DNA of 33,732 bases. Source: Flavipsychrobacter sp. Lineage in GTDB: Bacteria; Bacteroidota; Bacteroidia; Chitinophagales; Chitinophagaceae. This document shows, piece by piece, positions 1 through 10,067 of this stretch. The DNA lies in contig JAEUVY010000019.1 of the NCBI GenBank assembly GCA_016786565.1, positions 1 to 33,732 of the forward strand, in the 5' to 3' direction. The number at the start of each line of letters is the position of its first letter. Within the stretch, counting starts at the first letter, position 1. Under the pieces are notes generated by a model. The model was not told where the DNA came from, searched no databases, and saw nothing but the letters and a program-made list of their open reading frames with translations. A program made the position numbers and the translations under genes.

Positions 1-266
1 CCGAACAGATCGTGGTGAATGTCGGTGATATGCTGCAGCGCCTCACTAACAACCGCCTCCGGTCAACAACGCACCGTGTGGTAAATCCGCCCAGAGAAAA
101 ATGGGCGTCTCCCCGCTACTCCATCCCGTTCTTCTTCCACCCGAAACTCAACACAAGTCTGGCGTGTCTGGAGAGTTGCATTTCTGCAGAGAATCCTAAA
201 AGTTATCCCGATTACACTGCCGGCGAATACCTAGATGAGCGCCTGCGAGAGATAGGCCTTAAATAG
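1..266 (+). CDS. 2-oxoglutarate/Fe(II) dioxygenase, isopenicillin N synthase-like (3' part only)
   Basis: The reading frame is open from the window edge (first full codon at position 3) to TAG at 264-266, so the gene starts outside the window. About 88 C-terminal residues are visible. They match the end of the double-stranded beta-helix core of the isopenicillin N synthase / gibberellin oxidase-like family: VGDMLQRLTNNRLRSTTHRV, where the His is the expected distal Fe(II) ligand, then RYSIPFF, where Arg and Ser form the RxS motif that binds the 2-oxoglutarate carboxylate. Such enzymes couple oxidation of a substrate to decarboxylation of 2-oxoglutarate in the cytoplasm. The substrate cannot be told from this fragment. 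GTG codons at 12 and 15 could be taken as starts, but they lie inside the conserved domain and are not real starts. A terminator hairpin follows at 295-329. Confidence 0.85.
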   Translation, partial: EQIVVNVGDMLQRLTNNRLRSTTHRVVNPPREKWASPRYSIPFFFHPKLNTSLACLESCISAENPKSYPDYTAGEYLDERLREIGLK

Positions 267-294
267 ATTGTCGGCACATATTTCACTAAAAACC

Positions 295-329
295 GAACGG
301 CGGAGATTAAGTGATCTCCGCCGTTCTTT
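295..329. terminator. Bidirectional rho-independent terminator
   Basis: Perfect 13-bp inverted repeat GAACGGCGGAGAT (295-307) / ATCTCCGCCGTTC (314-326) with a 6-nt loop. On the plus strand it is followed by TTTGCTCT. On the minus strand it is followed by GGTTTTTAG. It lies between two convergent genes, the dioxygenase ending at 266 and the giant minus-strand gene ending at 352, so it can serve both. Confidence 0.85.
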
Positions 330-351
330 GCTCTATTCTGTTCTGACTCTG

Positions 352-3300
352 TTATCTGATAAGGGTGATTTTCTCATGATACCAGATACCGTCTATCGCG
401 GTATTTAGTATATAGATACCGTCTGGTAGTTCGTTCGGCAAGCTGATTTGCGATGAAAGCACACCATTTACAACGTCTGATGTTGAATTGTAGACCTGCC
501 TACCCAGATGATCTGTAAAGACAACGGGCACTTTATGCGTCGCAATAGTGTTGAACTTGCCCGATAAGTAAACCATTCCGTTAGATGGGTTGGGCCAAAC
601 CTTAATGGTACTGTTTGTAAGATCACTATTGTCATGTACCGCTGATATAGTGCGCACATTGATTGTGGTGCTACCCGCCCCGCTTGCAACGCCGCAAATA
701 CCCGAGGCTGTCACCTCACAAGTCACGACAGACTTCTCAGCAAGAATGCTGGTACTAAAGGTCGAAGCCGTGGCACCGGCAACAGACAGACCGTTCACAT
801 ACCATTGGTACGTAATGGTGGACAGCAGATCGATACCACTTGCTGTTGCAGTAAATACCACTGTCTGTCCGGCCATGATATTGGTACCCGCGCTCGAAGC
901 AATTGAGACAGTTGGAACATCGGGTGCAGCAACATACATCTTTATAGTATTACTGAACACTGTGTCGTTGGTTGCGCAAGAAGCATTAGTTAACAGTCGG
1001 CACATAACAACGTCATTATGGGCTGCGGTTGAAGTAAAGGAAGGCCCCGTCGTGGAGGGAAGCCCGTTTACAAGCCATTGGTACGTCGGCATCGGCCCAC
1101 CGTGACCTATCGCCGCTACGTATGTACACATTGTCGCTTGGCACACCGTATCGCCCGGCAGCACTGCAATTCCGATATACGGGGTCACCGCCGGCGCCAC
1201 ATGCACCGTGTCTCGTGAAACGGCAGTGTCAAACAGGCGGCATGTTGCATTACTTATGAGGGTTGCCTTTATTACGTCACCGTCACTCGGGATATGGCTG
1301 TAGGTTGAACCGGTTCCGGCGGGCAGTCCGTTCCAGGTCCACGAGATCATTGGTGATGCTCCACCGTTAACCGGGGTTGCGGTGAATAGAACCGACATCC
1401 CTTCGCAAACAGGATCGGCAGCCGAACGGTTAACTGAGATGGATGGAGCAACCGGTGTTACCGTACTCACAGTAGCGGCTCCCGGCATATTTTGGGTGCA
1501 GCCCGTTGCCGTATCAAGGGCACCAACAGTATACGGGCCCGGTATTGTTACATGGGTGAACACCAACGATGAACCACTGCCAAACAGTGAATCCATAGAT
1601 TCGCCAGCCCTCTTAAGCAGGTACTTCACACCAGCTTGCGATGCGGACACGTTTACCACAGTGCCACTGCTGCCCGCGCAGTATGCACCACCACCCGATA
1701 CGGTGAATGATGTAGGTAAAAAGCTTATGGTCACCACCTTTTCGGCATAACAACCGGTTGTCGGGATGACATAGGATATTATTGCAGTCCCCGGTGCTAT
1801 CGGCATAACCACACCCGATGCAATGGATGCAACAAGCGGGTCGCTCACGGTCCAGGTTCCGTCTACGCTGCTGGTGGAATAAGTTGCTGCACTGCCTACG
1901 CACAACTTCTGATCTCCTGATATCGGAGCAGGAGTCGGGTTTACCGAAATAGTAGTAGTTCTGAAGCAGCCCGTGGGCAGCGTATAACTGATAAGTACAG
2001 TACCGGCGGAAAGACCATAGGTCGCGCCGGCCATAGGTCCGCTGGTAGCAATGGTTGCAACACTGGTATTGCTGCTTATCCACACACCACCCGGCGTGCT
2101 GCAATGCAGTACAGTGGTTCTGCCGGTGCATAATGTTGGTGCAGCCAGTATCGTTGCCGGCGTGGGATTGATGGAGATGGCAGCACTTGTTTTACAGCCC
2201 AGTGGACCGGTATAAGTGATGTTCACCAGTCCGCCCGTAACACCGGTAAGCCCCCCTGTTGAGGAACCAACTACGGCAATAAGCGGATTTCCCGATGTCC
2301 ACGTACCACCTGCAAGTGCATTGGTCAAGGTGATCGAATTACCACTACAGAATGGTACCAAGCCGGTTATAGGCGGTGGCAGCGGACTTACGCTGATTGT
2401 TGTAACCACAGAACATCCTGACCCGATAGTATAGGAGATCTGGCTCGCTCCCGGAGTCGCAGCGGTCAGTATTCCTGTTGCCGGATCGATTAGGGCAACT
2501 GTAGTATTGTTGCTGCTCCACACCCCGCCCGGTGTTGAATTTGCGAATAACCCTGTGCTTCCGGAACACACAGTGGCAGGTCCGGATATAGGTAACGGAA
2601 GAGGATTTACTGTCAACTCGGCCGTTCTGTAACACCCGGTCACCAGCGTATAGCTTACCGATACTGTACCTGATGACATGCCTGTAACGACACCGGACAC
2701 AGACCCAATTGTCGCGTTGGTGTTCGATGCAGACCACATACCCCCGGTACTGGTGGACGACATGGAAATGCTGTAACCCAGACACACAGCGCTGCTTCCG
2801 GTTATTGCCGCCGGAAGTGGGTTAACTGTGATCGACCTGTATGCCTTGCAACCAGAAGGCAGTGTATAAGTAACCTCAGTTGTTCCGGTCGATAGTCCGG
2901 TTACTACCCCACTCAGGCTACCTACTGAGACTACCCCACCCGATGTTGACCAGGTACCGCCACCTGTGCTACTCGACAGGTTGACAGTTGATCCTGTACA
3001 TACTTGAGGGGCACCAACGATGGGTGCAGGCAAAGGGTTCACGGTGAAAATTGATACTGAGAAACAACCGGTCGGTAAGGTATACGATACTACTGTCGTG
3101 CCACTAATCATGCCGGTCACTTGGCCGGTTATAGACGCGATACTTGCATTGGTGTTGTTCACATTCCATGTTCCACCGGGGGTACTGTTCGACATTGACA
3201 CAACGCCGGATACGCATACAGACGATGCGCCTGATATTGCTGACGGCACCGGATTTACTGTAACGGTCTTGAGTTTGATGCAACCGTTTGGCAAAGTATA

Positions 3301-6117
3301 AGAGACTGTTGCAGTACCATTAGTGATCCCCGTCAGGATACCCGTCGTTGCTCCGATAGTCAGGTTTGTATTGCTGCTCGTCCAGGTACCATCTGGTATG
3401 CTATTAGTCAGCGTATCACCGGTTGCTCCAACACATATCGCTGATACACCGGAAATGTTAGAAGGAGCCTGATTTACAGTAACCACTGCTACAACGAAGC
3501 AGCCACCCGACAACGTGTAACTGACTTCAGCGGTACCCGCGGTAATACCAGTGACGATACCTGTAACGGCATCTATGCTTACCAAGGGTGATGCAGCGCT
3601 CCAGGTACCACCCGCCACCGGGTTGCTGAGTACCATATTTGCACCTTCACAAACCGATAATGTGCCACCAATAGCAGATGGAGCAGCATTGATTGTGAGT
3701 GCTTTTGTTACATAACAGCCATCGGTAGATGTATATGATATTGTCACTGTTCCTGAGGCTACTGCGGTCACGATACCGGTAGTAGCACTAATGGTGGCAT
3801 TGGTATTACTTACAGACCATGTGCCACCCGGTGTGCCATTAGATAGCGTAATTGTAGATCCGACACACACATTGTCTGATCCGGTAATTGTTGATGGTAA
3901 TGCATTTACAGTTGTGACCGTACTCGCCTGAGCAGTACACCCGTCATTATTTGCGACCACGGTATATGAGTATATACCGGCGACAGTTGGGCTAAAGAAC
4001 ACCGTTGCTGCAGGAGCGCCGGTGTAAGGTATTGCCGCAGCCGCGTCGGTGTACAAACCCGATGTTGGCGTCCATGTTTTGGGGACTGAGTAGCTATACT
4101 CAAGAGTCACCGACCATTGCATAGACGGAATTACAGTGTTGGAGAATGCTGTATTGTTATAGATAGAAAGTGTCCAATTTCCGTTGGGTACGCTGTAAAG
4201 ACCAGACCATAATGAGGTGTTCGAGAAGTTGGGCACTCCACCTACACTCATAACGGCATCAGCCGCCCACAGTCCTGTAAAGGTTCCGGAACCGGTTCCC
4301 AAAGAAGACACACCGGATGAACTGATCTCTGTGTTTGAGAACAGCGTAGTCACAGCAGATGTGTGCGTTCCTCTTTGCTTTATGAGATTCAGCACATTCC
4401 CATTTGGAGCTTTTATATTGATGATGTAGTCATCCTGGTATTGAGATCCGAAATCTATCAGATTGATTTTGGCTCCGGTGATCACAGCACCTGCAGGAAT
4501 ACCGTCCACAGCGACCGAGCCCGATATGGTTCCGAATGCTGTAATGGTGCCGGGAATTGTCACGCTGCCTGAGTATACTGTGGTTGGACCTACAGTTCCG
4601 CCTGTGGCTATTAACGAATGTGGTGCATTAGACAAACACATTGTATGGGTTGCAGGAGTAATCACTACGACCGACGGAGTAATTCCATATTTCGCGAATG
4701 CAGTGTCAGACGCGCTACATCCATTTGCATCTGTACCGGTAACAGAATATACCGTACCCGATGTTGGATTGGCTACAATTGAGGATCCCGTTGTAGCTGT
4801 CAATCCTGTGGACGGACTCCATACATAGTTGACGGCGCCTGAAGCATTGATGGTAGTACCGCTGCCACCGGAGCATACTGTTCCTCCCGTAGCTTCAACA
4901 ACAGGCAGTTGGTGAACAAATACAGTAGCCACAGTAGAGATGGCCGACAATGATGATGTAGGGCAGGTTGTTGTGCACCAGAAATAGGTAGTGTCCGTTA
5001 ACGTGCCGGTAGAATAGGTTAATGATGTTGCACCTGGAATATCGGTGCCTGGTGGAATGTTATTAGTTGAAGACGACCATTGATAAGTGACTCCTCCCAC
5101 TGTTGCGCCTGAAAGGGATAAGCTGGTAGTGCCAGCACCACAAAAGCTGGTTACAGATGGCAGGATCGTTCCACTTGCAGGGAGACCGCTACATACACTT
5201 GGCACCACATTCAGCAAAGCTCCTGACGAGATCGTGTTTCCGCTGCAATTTGTCACTACGCACCGGTATGCATATCCGTCCCAACTTGCAGGAACACCGG
5301 AAAGCACCAATGTAGAGGTCGAAGCAGTAGAGGTTATAGCATATCCAGAGTATGTGCCGGTGGGGTCCATAGTAGCGCTCGTTATATCAACCCATGTGCC
5401 TCCGGATAGGCCAGATGCATTGCGTTGCCATTGGTAAGAAGCTGCGTTTGTGACACCGGAAACAGAAAAGCTGGTACCGGAGCCTGCTGAAATTGCTGAA
5501 TTGACCGGTGAAGTACCTACTGTCGGTGCAACTATGACTGCAGTTGTACCGTTTATTGCCAGACTTGTGTTTGTGAAGTACCAATTACCCGTTGAACTAC
5601 CGGTAGGGTTGATGAGGAATTTAATGGTAGTTCCTGCCGGTATGTTTTGAAGCGCGGTCACACCTGAAAGTGTTGTAGAACCTGCGGTTCCTGTTGTACC
5701 GGAGGTTGAGGTCGTTACCCAACTACCTGCAAAAACGTAGGGGGTGCCATTTAATGAATAATAGATATTACATCCAGATGGTCCTGAACCCGAGCGGCGA
5801 GTGAACCCTGCGATAGACGATATGGAAATCTCCTGACATGCTGCCGAGATAGTGATACTAAAGCTATTGGCGTCAAGTGCGCCGGCAAACCATCCACCAG
5901 AACCTCCATAACATCCACCGGCTGGTGTTCCCGACGTAAGTATGGAACTCCCTCTGATCAAACCTGATGTTGATAAGCCGGGTGCAAGGATGGCAGGAGG
6001 TGTCCATGGGCTGGCTCCAAATCCTACAGAGGTTGCAGGGTTGAACCTTATCAATTGCCCGTTTGCGCCTAAGCACTGGAGAAGAAATACGGCAAGTATT
6101 GTTAGTATTCTATTCAT
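352..6117 (-). CDS. Giant T9SS-secreted modular protein with Ig-like (Big_2-type) repeats, 1921 aa
   Basis: Residues 1-20 form a signal peptide (MNRILTILAVFLLQCLGANG). Residues ~21-200 are a Cys-containing N-terminal beta domain. Residues ~200-510 hold Ig/PKD-like domains (SYQW, TYQW and YVWSP motifs). Residues ~514-677 resemble a proprotein-convertase P-domain or subtilisin-like jelly roll (SGLYSVPNGNWTLSIYNNTA). Residues 741-1467 are ten tandem ~73-aa bacterial Ig-like repeats with the pattern I.G...VC.G / GGTWS..N / TG.VTG...GT..VSYTLP.GC / TVNP.P. Residues ~1468-1830 hold three further Ig-like domains. Residues 1836-1921 are a type A T9SS sorting domain (WPNPSNGMVYLSG ... LPDGIYIL). The protein should be exported by Sec, moved across the outer membrane by T9SS, and anchored or released at the surface. 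An adhesin or structural role is inference. It follows the related gene 6192-10067 by 74 nt on the same strand, so the two probably share a transcript. No catalytic domain is visible. Confidence 0.9.
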   Translation of the reverse strand: MNRILTILAVFLLQCLGANGQLIRFNPATSVGFGASPWTPPAILAPGLSTSGLIRGSSILTSGTPAGGCYGGSGGWFAGALDANSFSITISAACQEISISSIAGFTRRSGSGPSGCNIYYSLNGTPYVFAGSWVTTSTSGTTGTAGSTTLSGVTALQNIPAGTTIKFLINPTGSSTGNWYFTNTSLAINGTTAVIVAPTVGTSPVNSAISAGSGTSFSVSGVTNAASYQWQRNASGLSGGTWVDITSATMDPTGTYSGYAITSTASTSTLVLSGVPASWDGYAYRCVVTNCSGNTISSGALLNVVPSVCSGLPASGTILPSVTSFCGAGTTSLSLSGATVGGVTYQWSSSTNNIPPGTDIPGATSLTYSTGTLTDTTYFWCTTTCPTSSLSAISTVATVFVHQLPVVEATGGTVCSGGSGTTINASGAVNYVWSPSTGLTATTGSSIVANPTSGTVYSVTGTDANGCSASDTAFAKYGITPSVVVITPATHTMCLSNAPHSLIATGGTVGPTTVYSGSVTIPGTITAFGTISGSVAVDGIPAGAVITGAKINLIDFGSQYQDDYIINIKAPNGNVLNLIKQRGTHTSAVTTLFSNTEISSSGVSSLGTGSGTFTGLWAADAVMSVGGVPNFSNTSLWSGLYSVPNGNWTLSIYNNTAFSNTVIPSMQWSVTLEYSYSVPKTWTPTSGLYTDAAAAIPYTGAPAATVFFSPTVAGIYSYTVVANNDGCTAQASTVTTVNALPSTITGSDNVCVGSTITLSNGTPGGTWSVSNTNATISATTGIVTAVASGTVTISYTSTDGCYVTKALTINAAPSAIGGTLSVCEGANMVLSNPVAGGTWSAASPLVSIDAVTGIVTGITAGTAEVSYTLSGGCFVVAVVTVNQAPSNISGVSAICVGATGDTLTNSIPDGTWTSSNTNLTIGATTGILTGITNGTATVSYTLPNGCIKLKTVTVNPVPSAISGASSVCVSGVVSMSNSTPGGTWNVNNTNASIASITGQVTGMISGTTVVSYTLPTGCFSVSIFTVNPLPAPIVGAPQVCTGSTVNLSSSTGGGTWSTSGGVVSVGSLSGVVTGLSTGTTEVTYTLPSGCKAYRSITVNPLPAAITGSSAVCLGYSISMSSTSTGGMWSASNTNATIGSVSGVVTGMSSGTVSVSYTLVTGCYRTAELTVNPLPLPISGPATVCSGSTGLFANSTPGGVWSSNNTTVALIDPATGILTAATPGASQISYTIGSGCSVVTTISVSPLPPPITGLVPFCSGNSITLTNALAGGTWTSGNPLIAVVGSSTGGLTGVTGGLVNITYTGPLGCKTSAAISINPTPATILAAPTLCTGRTTVLHCSTPGGVWISSNTSVATIATSGPMAGATYGLSAGTVLISYTLPTGCFRTTTISVNPTPAPISGDQKLCVGSAATYSTSSVDGTWTVSDPLVASIASGVVMPIAPGTAIISYVIPTTGCYAEKVVTISFLPTSFTVSGGGAYCAGSSGTVVNVSASQAGVKYLLKRAGESMDSLFGSGSSLVFTHVTIPGPYTVGALDTATGCTQNMPGAATVSTVTPVAPSISVNRSAADPVCEGMSVLFTATPVNGGASPMISWTWNGLPAGTGSTYSHIPSDGDVIKATLISNATCRLFDTAVSRDTVHVAPAVTPYIGIAVLPGDTVCQATMCTYVAAIGHGGPMPTYQWLVNGLPSTTGPSFTSTAAHNDVVMCRLLTNASCATNDTVFSNTIKMYVAAPDVPTVSIASSAGTNIMAGQTVVFTATASGIDLLSTITYQWYVNGLSVAGATASTFSTSILAEKSVVTCEVTASGICGVASGAGSTTINVRTISAVHDNSDLTNSTIKVWPNPSNGMVYLSGKFNTIATHKVPVVFTDHLGRQVYNSTSDVVNGVLSSQISLPNELPDGIYILNTAIDGIWYHEKITLIR
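1717..3897 (-). repeat. Ten tandem ~216-bp Ig-like coding repeats
   Basis: This array encodes residues 741-1467 of the 1921-aa protein. Unit lengths counted by eye are 72, 72, 73, 72, 72, 72, 73, 73, 76 and 72 residues. Each unit carries one Cys near its start (VC.G) and one near its end (GC), a spacing that would suit one disulfide per domain. Units are clearly related but diverged, so this is old domain duplication rather than a recent DNA-level tandem repeat. Confidence 0.85.
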
Positions 6118-6191
6118 ATAGCCTGATCTTGATAAGTTATTAATGCGTTTGCAGTTTGTAAATAGGGTCGGATACGATGTTTCTCGGTTAT

Positions 6192-9100
6192 CTATTCAGT
6201 AATGATCAATGGTGCCTTCCCGATCATTTTGTCTTCTCCGATGAGGACAACCCAATAGGCACCAGCCGGAATCGATGAGATATCATAAGCACTTTGTGCA
6301 CGTGATCGCGCAATCAGTATCCCTAAAGAGTTATACAGCTGCATTTCCTTCACTAACATTCCTTCGACTTTAAACCGGCCTTTTGCAGGGTTCGGATATA
6401 TCCTGAAGGACTCTTGATCAGCAATATCTTCAACACCCGTCGCGGTGCCCCCTGCAAGCACATAAGTTGCAGATACAGCCTGACATCCGTTTGTGTCCGT
6501 CACCCTCACTTTATAAAGCCCCGCTGAGGAAGCTGTTAATGTTGAAGACGTTGCACCGTAGATAGGGGCCAGATCCTTATACCATTGGTATGAGACATAA
6601 TATCCCTGTGTCGTTAAAAATGATCCACTGCGAGTAATGATCGGATCGGGCAACTGGTGCTCTCTAACTTCTATTGGTGTTCCGGTAAAGATGCAACTAC
6701 CGGAGACTGATACACTGCAGTTATATGATCCGGTTTCTGAGGCCGAGTAGGTGATCGAAGTGGCTCCGGCGATTGCCGCGCCCGATCTCAGCCACTGAAA
6801 AGTAACGCCACCGGAAACGATATTCGTAGATAATAAGCTGCTGCCACCCCAGCAAAAAACCGAAGGTGTGAGGGGTATTACTATCAGCGAACTTAATACC
6901 GTGACAGTCGTATCGGCAGCTGTTATTGCCGAACATCCGGTGGCAGTATTAGTTACGCGGACACGGTATCCACCGCTAACCGATGCATAATAAGATGATG
7001 ACGTTGCGCCCGGAATGGCCGCTCCTGTTTTGTACCATTGATACTGATATGCTGCTCCCGCACTTGCACTCAAAGTAACACCACCACCAGGGCAAAGGGT
7101 TGTTGGCCCCGATGTAGAGATGACAGGTGACGGTAAGCCATTTACCACTACGTTGGCGACCGTACTAACCGATGTGCAACCTGATGCGTTTGATACAACA
7201 CAGGAATAACTGCCTGACGCCGACGCTGTATACGTACTATTGGTAGCTCCCGGCAAAACAATAGCGCCATTGTACCACTGGTATGATAAAGTAGTGGCAC
7301 CTGGTACCATAAGGTTAACATTCCCACCCGAACAGAAGGTTAAAGGTCCGGATACTGTGATTGAGGCGTCGGGGCTTGGGATAAACGACAACGTCACCGG
7401 AGCTGACACATCTGTACAACCGGTAGAATTCGTTATTCTTACCGAATAGTCGGAACTCATTGTCGCATCATAAGTAGCATTGGTAGCGCCTGCAATTGCT
7501 GCACCGGCCATCAGCCATTGATAAGTGTAGCCCGTTCCTGTGGTGGCATTCAACGTTATGGGAGTTCCTGAACAGCCTGATGTTGCGCCCGAAGGAACTG
7601 TTATTGAGGCTGTAACCAGGTTCACTGACACAGTTACAGGAGCGGAGAACCCGGGGCAGCTGAATGTATTGGTTACACGCACTCTGTAGTTGCCTGAAGT
7701 TGTGGCTGTATAGGTTGGTAATATAGCACCCGATAGCAGAGACGCTCCGTTGAACCATTGATACGACACACCACTACTGGTGCCGGCTGTAAGAATAACA
7801 AAATCTCCGGGGCACATTATTGTGTCGCCTATTACCATCACCGATGCTGTTGGCGACGGATTCACTGTCATTTGTCGGGTAGTCTTACATCCTACTGATG
7901 TTGTATATGTTGTTATGACCGTACCCGATATCAGACCGCTGACAACTCCTGTCGAGAACCCTATAGTGGCTATGGCCGGGTTATTTACGGACCATGTTCC
8001 GCCTGTAGGTGAACTTGAAAGTGAAATTGTTTGCCCGGTGCATACTGACAGTGGTCCCGTGATAGCAGTAGGCAAACCGTTCACTGTCTGGGTCCTTACT
8101 GTGAAGCAACCAGTGGTGGTCAATTGATAGGTAATTGAAACAGTTCCTGCGGCAACGCCTGTCAGCCAACCTGATATATTATGTATTGTCGCTATTGAAG
8201 TATTCCCCGATATCCACGTACCTCCAGTAGCAATATTTGTCAGAAGCACGCTATCTCCTGCACAAACCGCCGCTGCACCCGAAATGCCGGCAGGCAGTGG
8301 ATTTGTTGTAAAGATGACCTCTGACCTACATCCCGTTGACGTTAATACGTAGGAGATAATGGTGGTACCCGCTGAGACAGGAGACACGATTCCTGTAAGC
8401 GAGCCAACCGATGCAACCGTGGGCATACTACTGCTCCATGTTCCTCCGGGAGTAGCGGATGTCAATGATACAATTGATCCAACGCATGAAGCCGATATTC
8501 CGATTGGAGTTGCCGGGAGCGGATTGACAGTTAATGATTTTACTGAAAAACATCCTGTTGGCAGGATATATGATATGCTTGTTACGCCGGAACTGACACC
8601 CGTTGCCAGGCCACTTAAAGATCCGATCGTTGCAATCAATTCGTCTGCGCTGCTCCAATGCCCTCCGGGCAATGCAATTGTAGCGACTATAGATTGTCCC
8701 TCACATACATCGCCGGGTGCAGAGATAGGGCCGGGAGTGGTGAGAACATTAATAGTTGTAATTGAGATACAACCAGCGGGCTCAGTGTAGGTAATTATTG
8801 CAGTACCCGATGCTACCGCAGTTACGTGTCCGCTCGCCAAAGCCACAGTTGCAATAGCGGGTGCACTGCTTGTCCATGTCCCTCCCGCCGGTGCAGCCGT
8901 CAGCGTTGCTGTGTCTCCTATACAATAGGTAGATGTGCCTGAAATCGCTGTTGGTGGAGTGGATACTGTAACGACCGTGGTTGCCGAACAACCTGTAGGG
9001 AGTGTATAACTGATTGTAACGGTCCCGGGTGAAACAGCTGTGAGAACGCCGGATGTCGCATTGATGGTAGCTATTGTCGCATCACTTACTGTCCATGTTC

Positions 9101-10067
9101 CACCTGTCGTAGCGGATGAATAAGCCGCTGTTAATAAGGGACAAACAGTAGATGACCCGGAGATAGCCGCCGGTAATGGATTGACCGTAACGGCTGTTGT
9201 TGCAGGAGAAGACAGGGTTGAACAACTCAGCACGTCAGACACCGTCAACGTATATATCCCGGCTGTCCCTGCAGTAACGCTTGAAATGAATGGACTTGCA
9301 GCGGTACTACTGAATCCTCCCGGTCCCGACCATGAATACGTATATCCTGGAATGCCCCCTGATACTGTGCTGGTAAGAGAAAAACTTCCGCCAATACAAA
9401 CCGGCGATGTACTCCCTGCTGATACGATCAGAGCTGGTGCATATCCTGCTACGATTGATGTTCCATCGTTAATACGTAGTGTTCCGGCGGCACTTGTAGC
9501 ACCCCATCCATACAATTGGAACGTAGCTGTTTGTCCGGCACCAATGCATAGATTTTCTGAGAAATCCCACGTCTCGGGGCTTGCATTGTGGGCGGTTAAA
9601 ATTGGTGTACCGAAACTCAACGTAGAAGCACCTATTGTGCTCGTAAGCTGCACATTTTGCGGTCCCGTTGCGCTGACCTGAGACCTTATTGTAATGCGTG
9701 TCACCTGCAATTCGGTAGTGCCGCTGTTCACAACTGTAAAGAATACACACCTGTTGTTTGCCTGAGCAGATGCAAAAGAACCACCCACCTGCCAGTTGTT
9801 GCTATTATAGCATGCAGCCGCCGCGTTGAATACTACTGAGCCACGGTTCCACTGAGATATGCTGACAGTTGCAGCACCAGGTGCAAAAGTGGCCGGGAGT
9901 GTAGTGAATGCGCTAGGTCCGGTGGCGGATGCCGGACTACCTGTCCACGTAAATGGGTTGATAGGAGTCTGCCCATTTAGAGATGCAATTGATAATGTGA
10001 GAAAACATAAAAAAATGACCAGCGTCCTTACCGCCGCATCTACCCGTTTAAAATTAATGTTCGTCAT
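6192..10067 (-). CDS. Large T9SS-secreted modular protein with Ig-like repeats, 1291 aa
   Basis: An N-terminal hydrophobic segment (residues ~13-32, ending IASLNGQ) fits a signal peptide. Residues ~34-210 form a Cys-containing beta domain of unknown family. Residues ~211-298 are PKD-like. Residues 299-738 are six ~73-aa Big_2-type repeats with the GGTWS ... VSYTLPTGC pattern. Residues ~739-1215 are six Ig-like domains of the type YQWY..GA.IPGATSS.Y.AS.SG.YRVRVTN. Residues 1219-1291 are a type A T9SS sorting domain (IYPNPAKGRFKVEG ... IPAGAYWVVL). The architecture parallels the downstream 1921-aa protein, so the two look like products of domain duplication and shuffling. The predicted location is the cell surface or secreted. 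Binding or adhesion is inferred only from the domains. It is probably the promoter-proximal gene of a two-gene unit, reading away from the divergent gene at 10327. Confidence 0.9.
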   Translation of the reverse strand: MTNINFKRVDAAVRTLVIFLCFLTLSIASLNGQTPINPFTWTGSPASATGPSAFTTLPATFAPGAATVSISQWNRGSVVFNAAAACYNSNNWQVGGSFASAQANNRCVFFTVVNSGTTELQVTRITIRSQVSATGPQNVQLTSTIGASTLSFGTPILTAHNASPETWDFSENLCIGAGQTATFQLYGWGATSAAGTLRINDGTSIVAGYAPALIVSAGSTSPVCIGGSFSLTSTVSGGIPGYTYSWSGPGGFSSTAASPFISSVTAGTAGIYTLTVSDVLSCSTLSSPATTAVTVNPLPAAISGSSTVCPLLTAAYSSATTGGTWTVSDATIATINATSGVLTAVSPGTVTISYTLPTGCSATTVVTVSTPPTAISGTSTYCIGDTATLTAAPAGGTWTSSAPAIATVALASGHVTAVASGTAIITYTEPAGCISITTINVLTTPGPISAPGDVCEGQSIVATIALPGGHWSSADELIATIGSLSGLATGVSSGVTSISYILPTGCFSVKSLTVNPLPATPIGISASCVGSIVSLTSATPGGTWSSSMPTVASVGSLTGIVSPVSAGTTIISYVLTSTGCRSEVIFTTNPLPAGISGAAAVCAGDSVLLTNIATGGTWISGNTSIATIHNISGWLTGVAAGTVSITYQLTTTGCFTVRTQTVNGLPTAITGPLSVCTGQTISLSSSPTGGTWSVNNPAIATIGFSTGVVSGLISGTVITTYTTSVGCKTTRQMTVNPSPTASVMVIGDTIMCPGDFVILTAGTSSGVSYQWFNGASLLSGAILPTYTATTSGNYRVRVTNTFSCPGFSAPVTVSVNLVTASITVPSGATSGCSGTPITLNATTGTGYTYQWLMAGAAIAGATNATYDATMSSDYSVRITNSTGCTDVSAPVTLSFIPSPDASITVSGPLTFCSGGNVNLMVPGATTLSYQWYNGAIVLPGATNSTYTASASGSYSCVVSNASGCTSVSTVANVVVNGLPSPVISTSGPTTLCPGGGVTLSASAGAAYQYQWYKTGAAIPGATSSSYYASVSGGYRVRVTNTATGCSAITAADTTVTVLSSLIVIPLTPSVFCWGGSSLLSTNIVSGGVTFQWLRSGAAIAGATSITYSASETGSYNCSVSVSGSCIFTGTPIEVREHQLPDPIITRSGSFLTTQGYYVSYQWYKDLAPIYGATSSTLTASSAGLYKVRVTDTNGCQAVSATYVLAGGTATGVEDIADQESFRIYPNPAKGRFKVEGMLVKEMQLYNSLGILIARSRAQSAYDISSIPAGAYWVVLIGEDKMIGKAPLIITE
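7854..9173 (-). repeat. Six tandem ~219-bp Ig-like coding repeats
   Basis: This array encodes residues 299-738 of the 1291-aa protein. Units counted by eye are 73, 73, 73, 74, 74 and 73 residues, each with the paired Cys pattern seen in the neighbouring gene's array. Sequence has drifted between units, but GGTW and SYTLPTGC-like cores persist. Confidence 0.85.

Noticed and set aside
1717..3897. Tandem repeat array as a possible CRISPR or satellite
   Set aside because: The ~216-bp periodicity is protein-coding, in frame and diverged at the DNA level. There are no short identical repeats with unique spacers.
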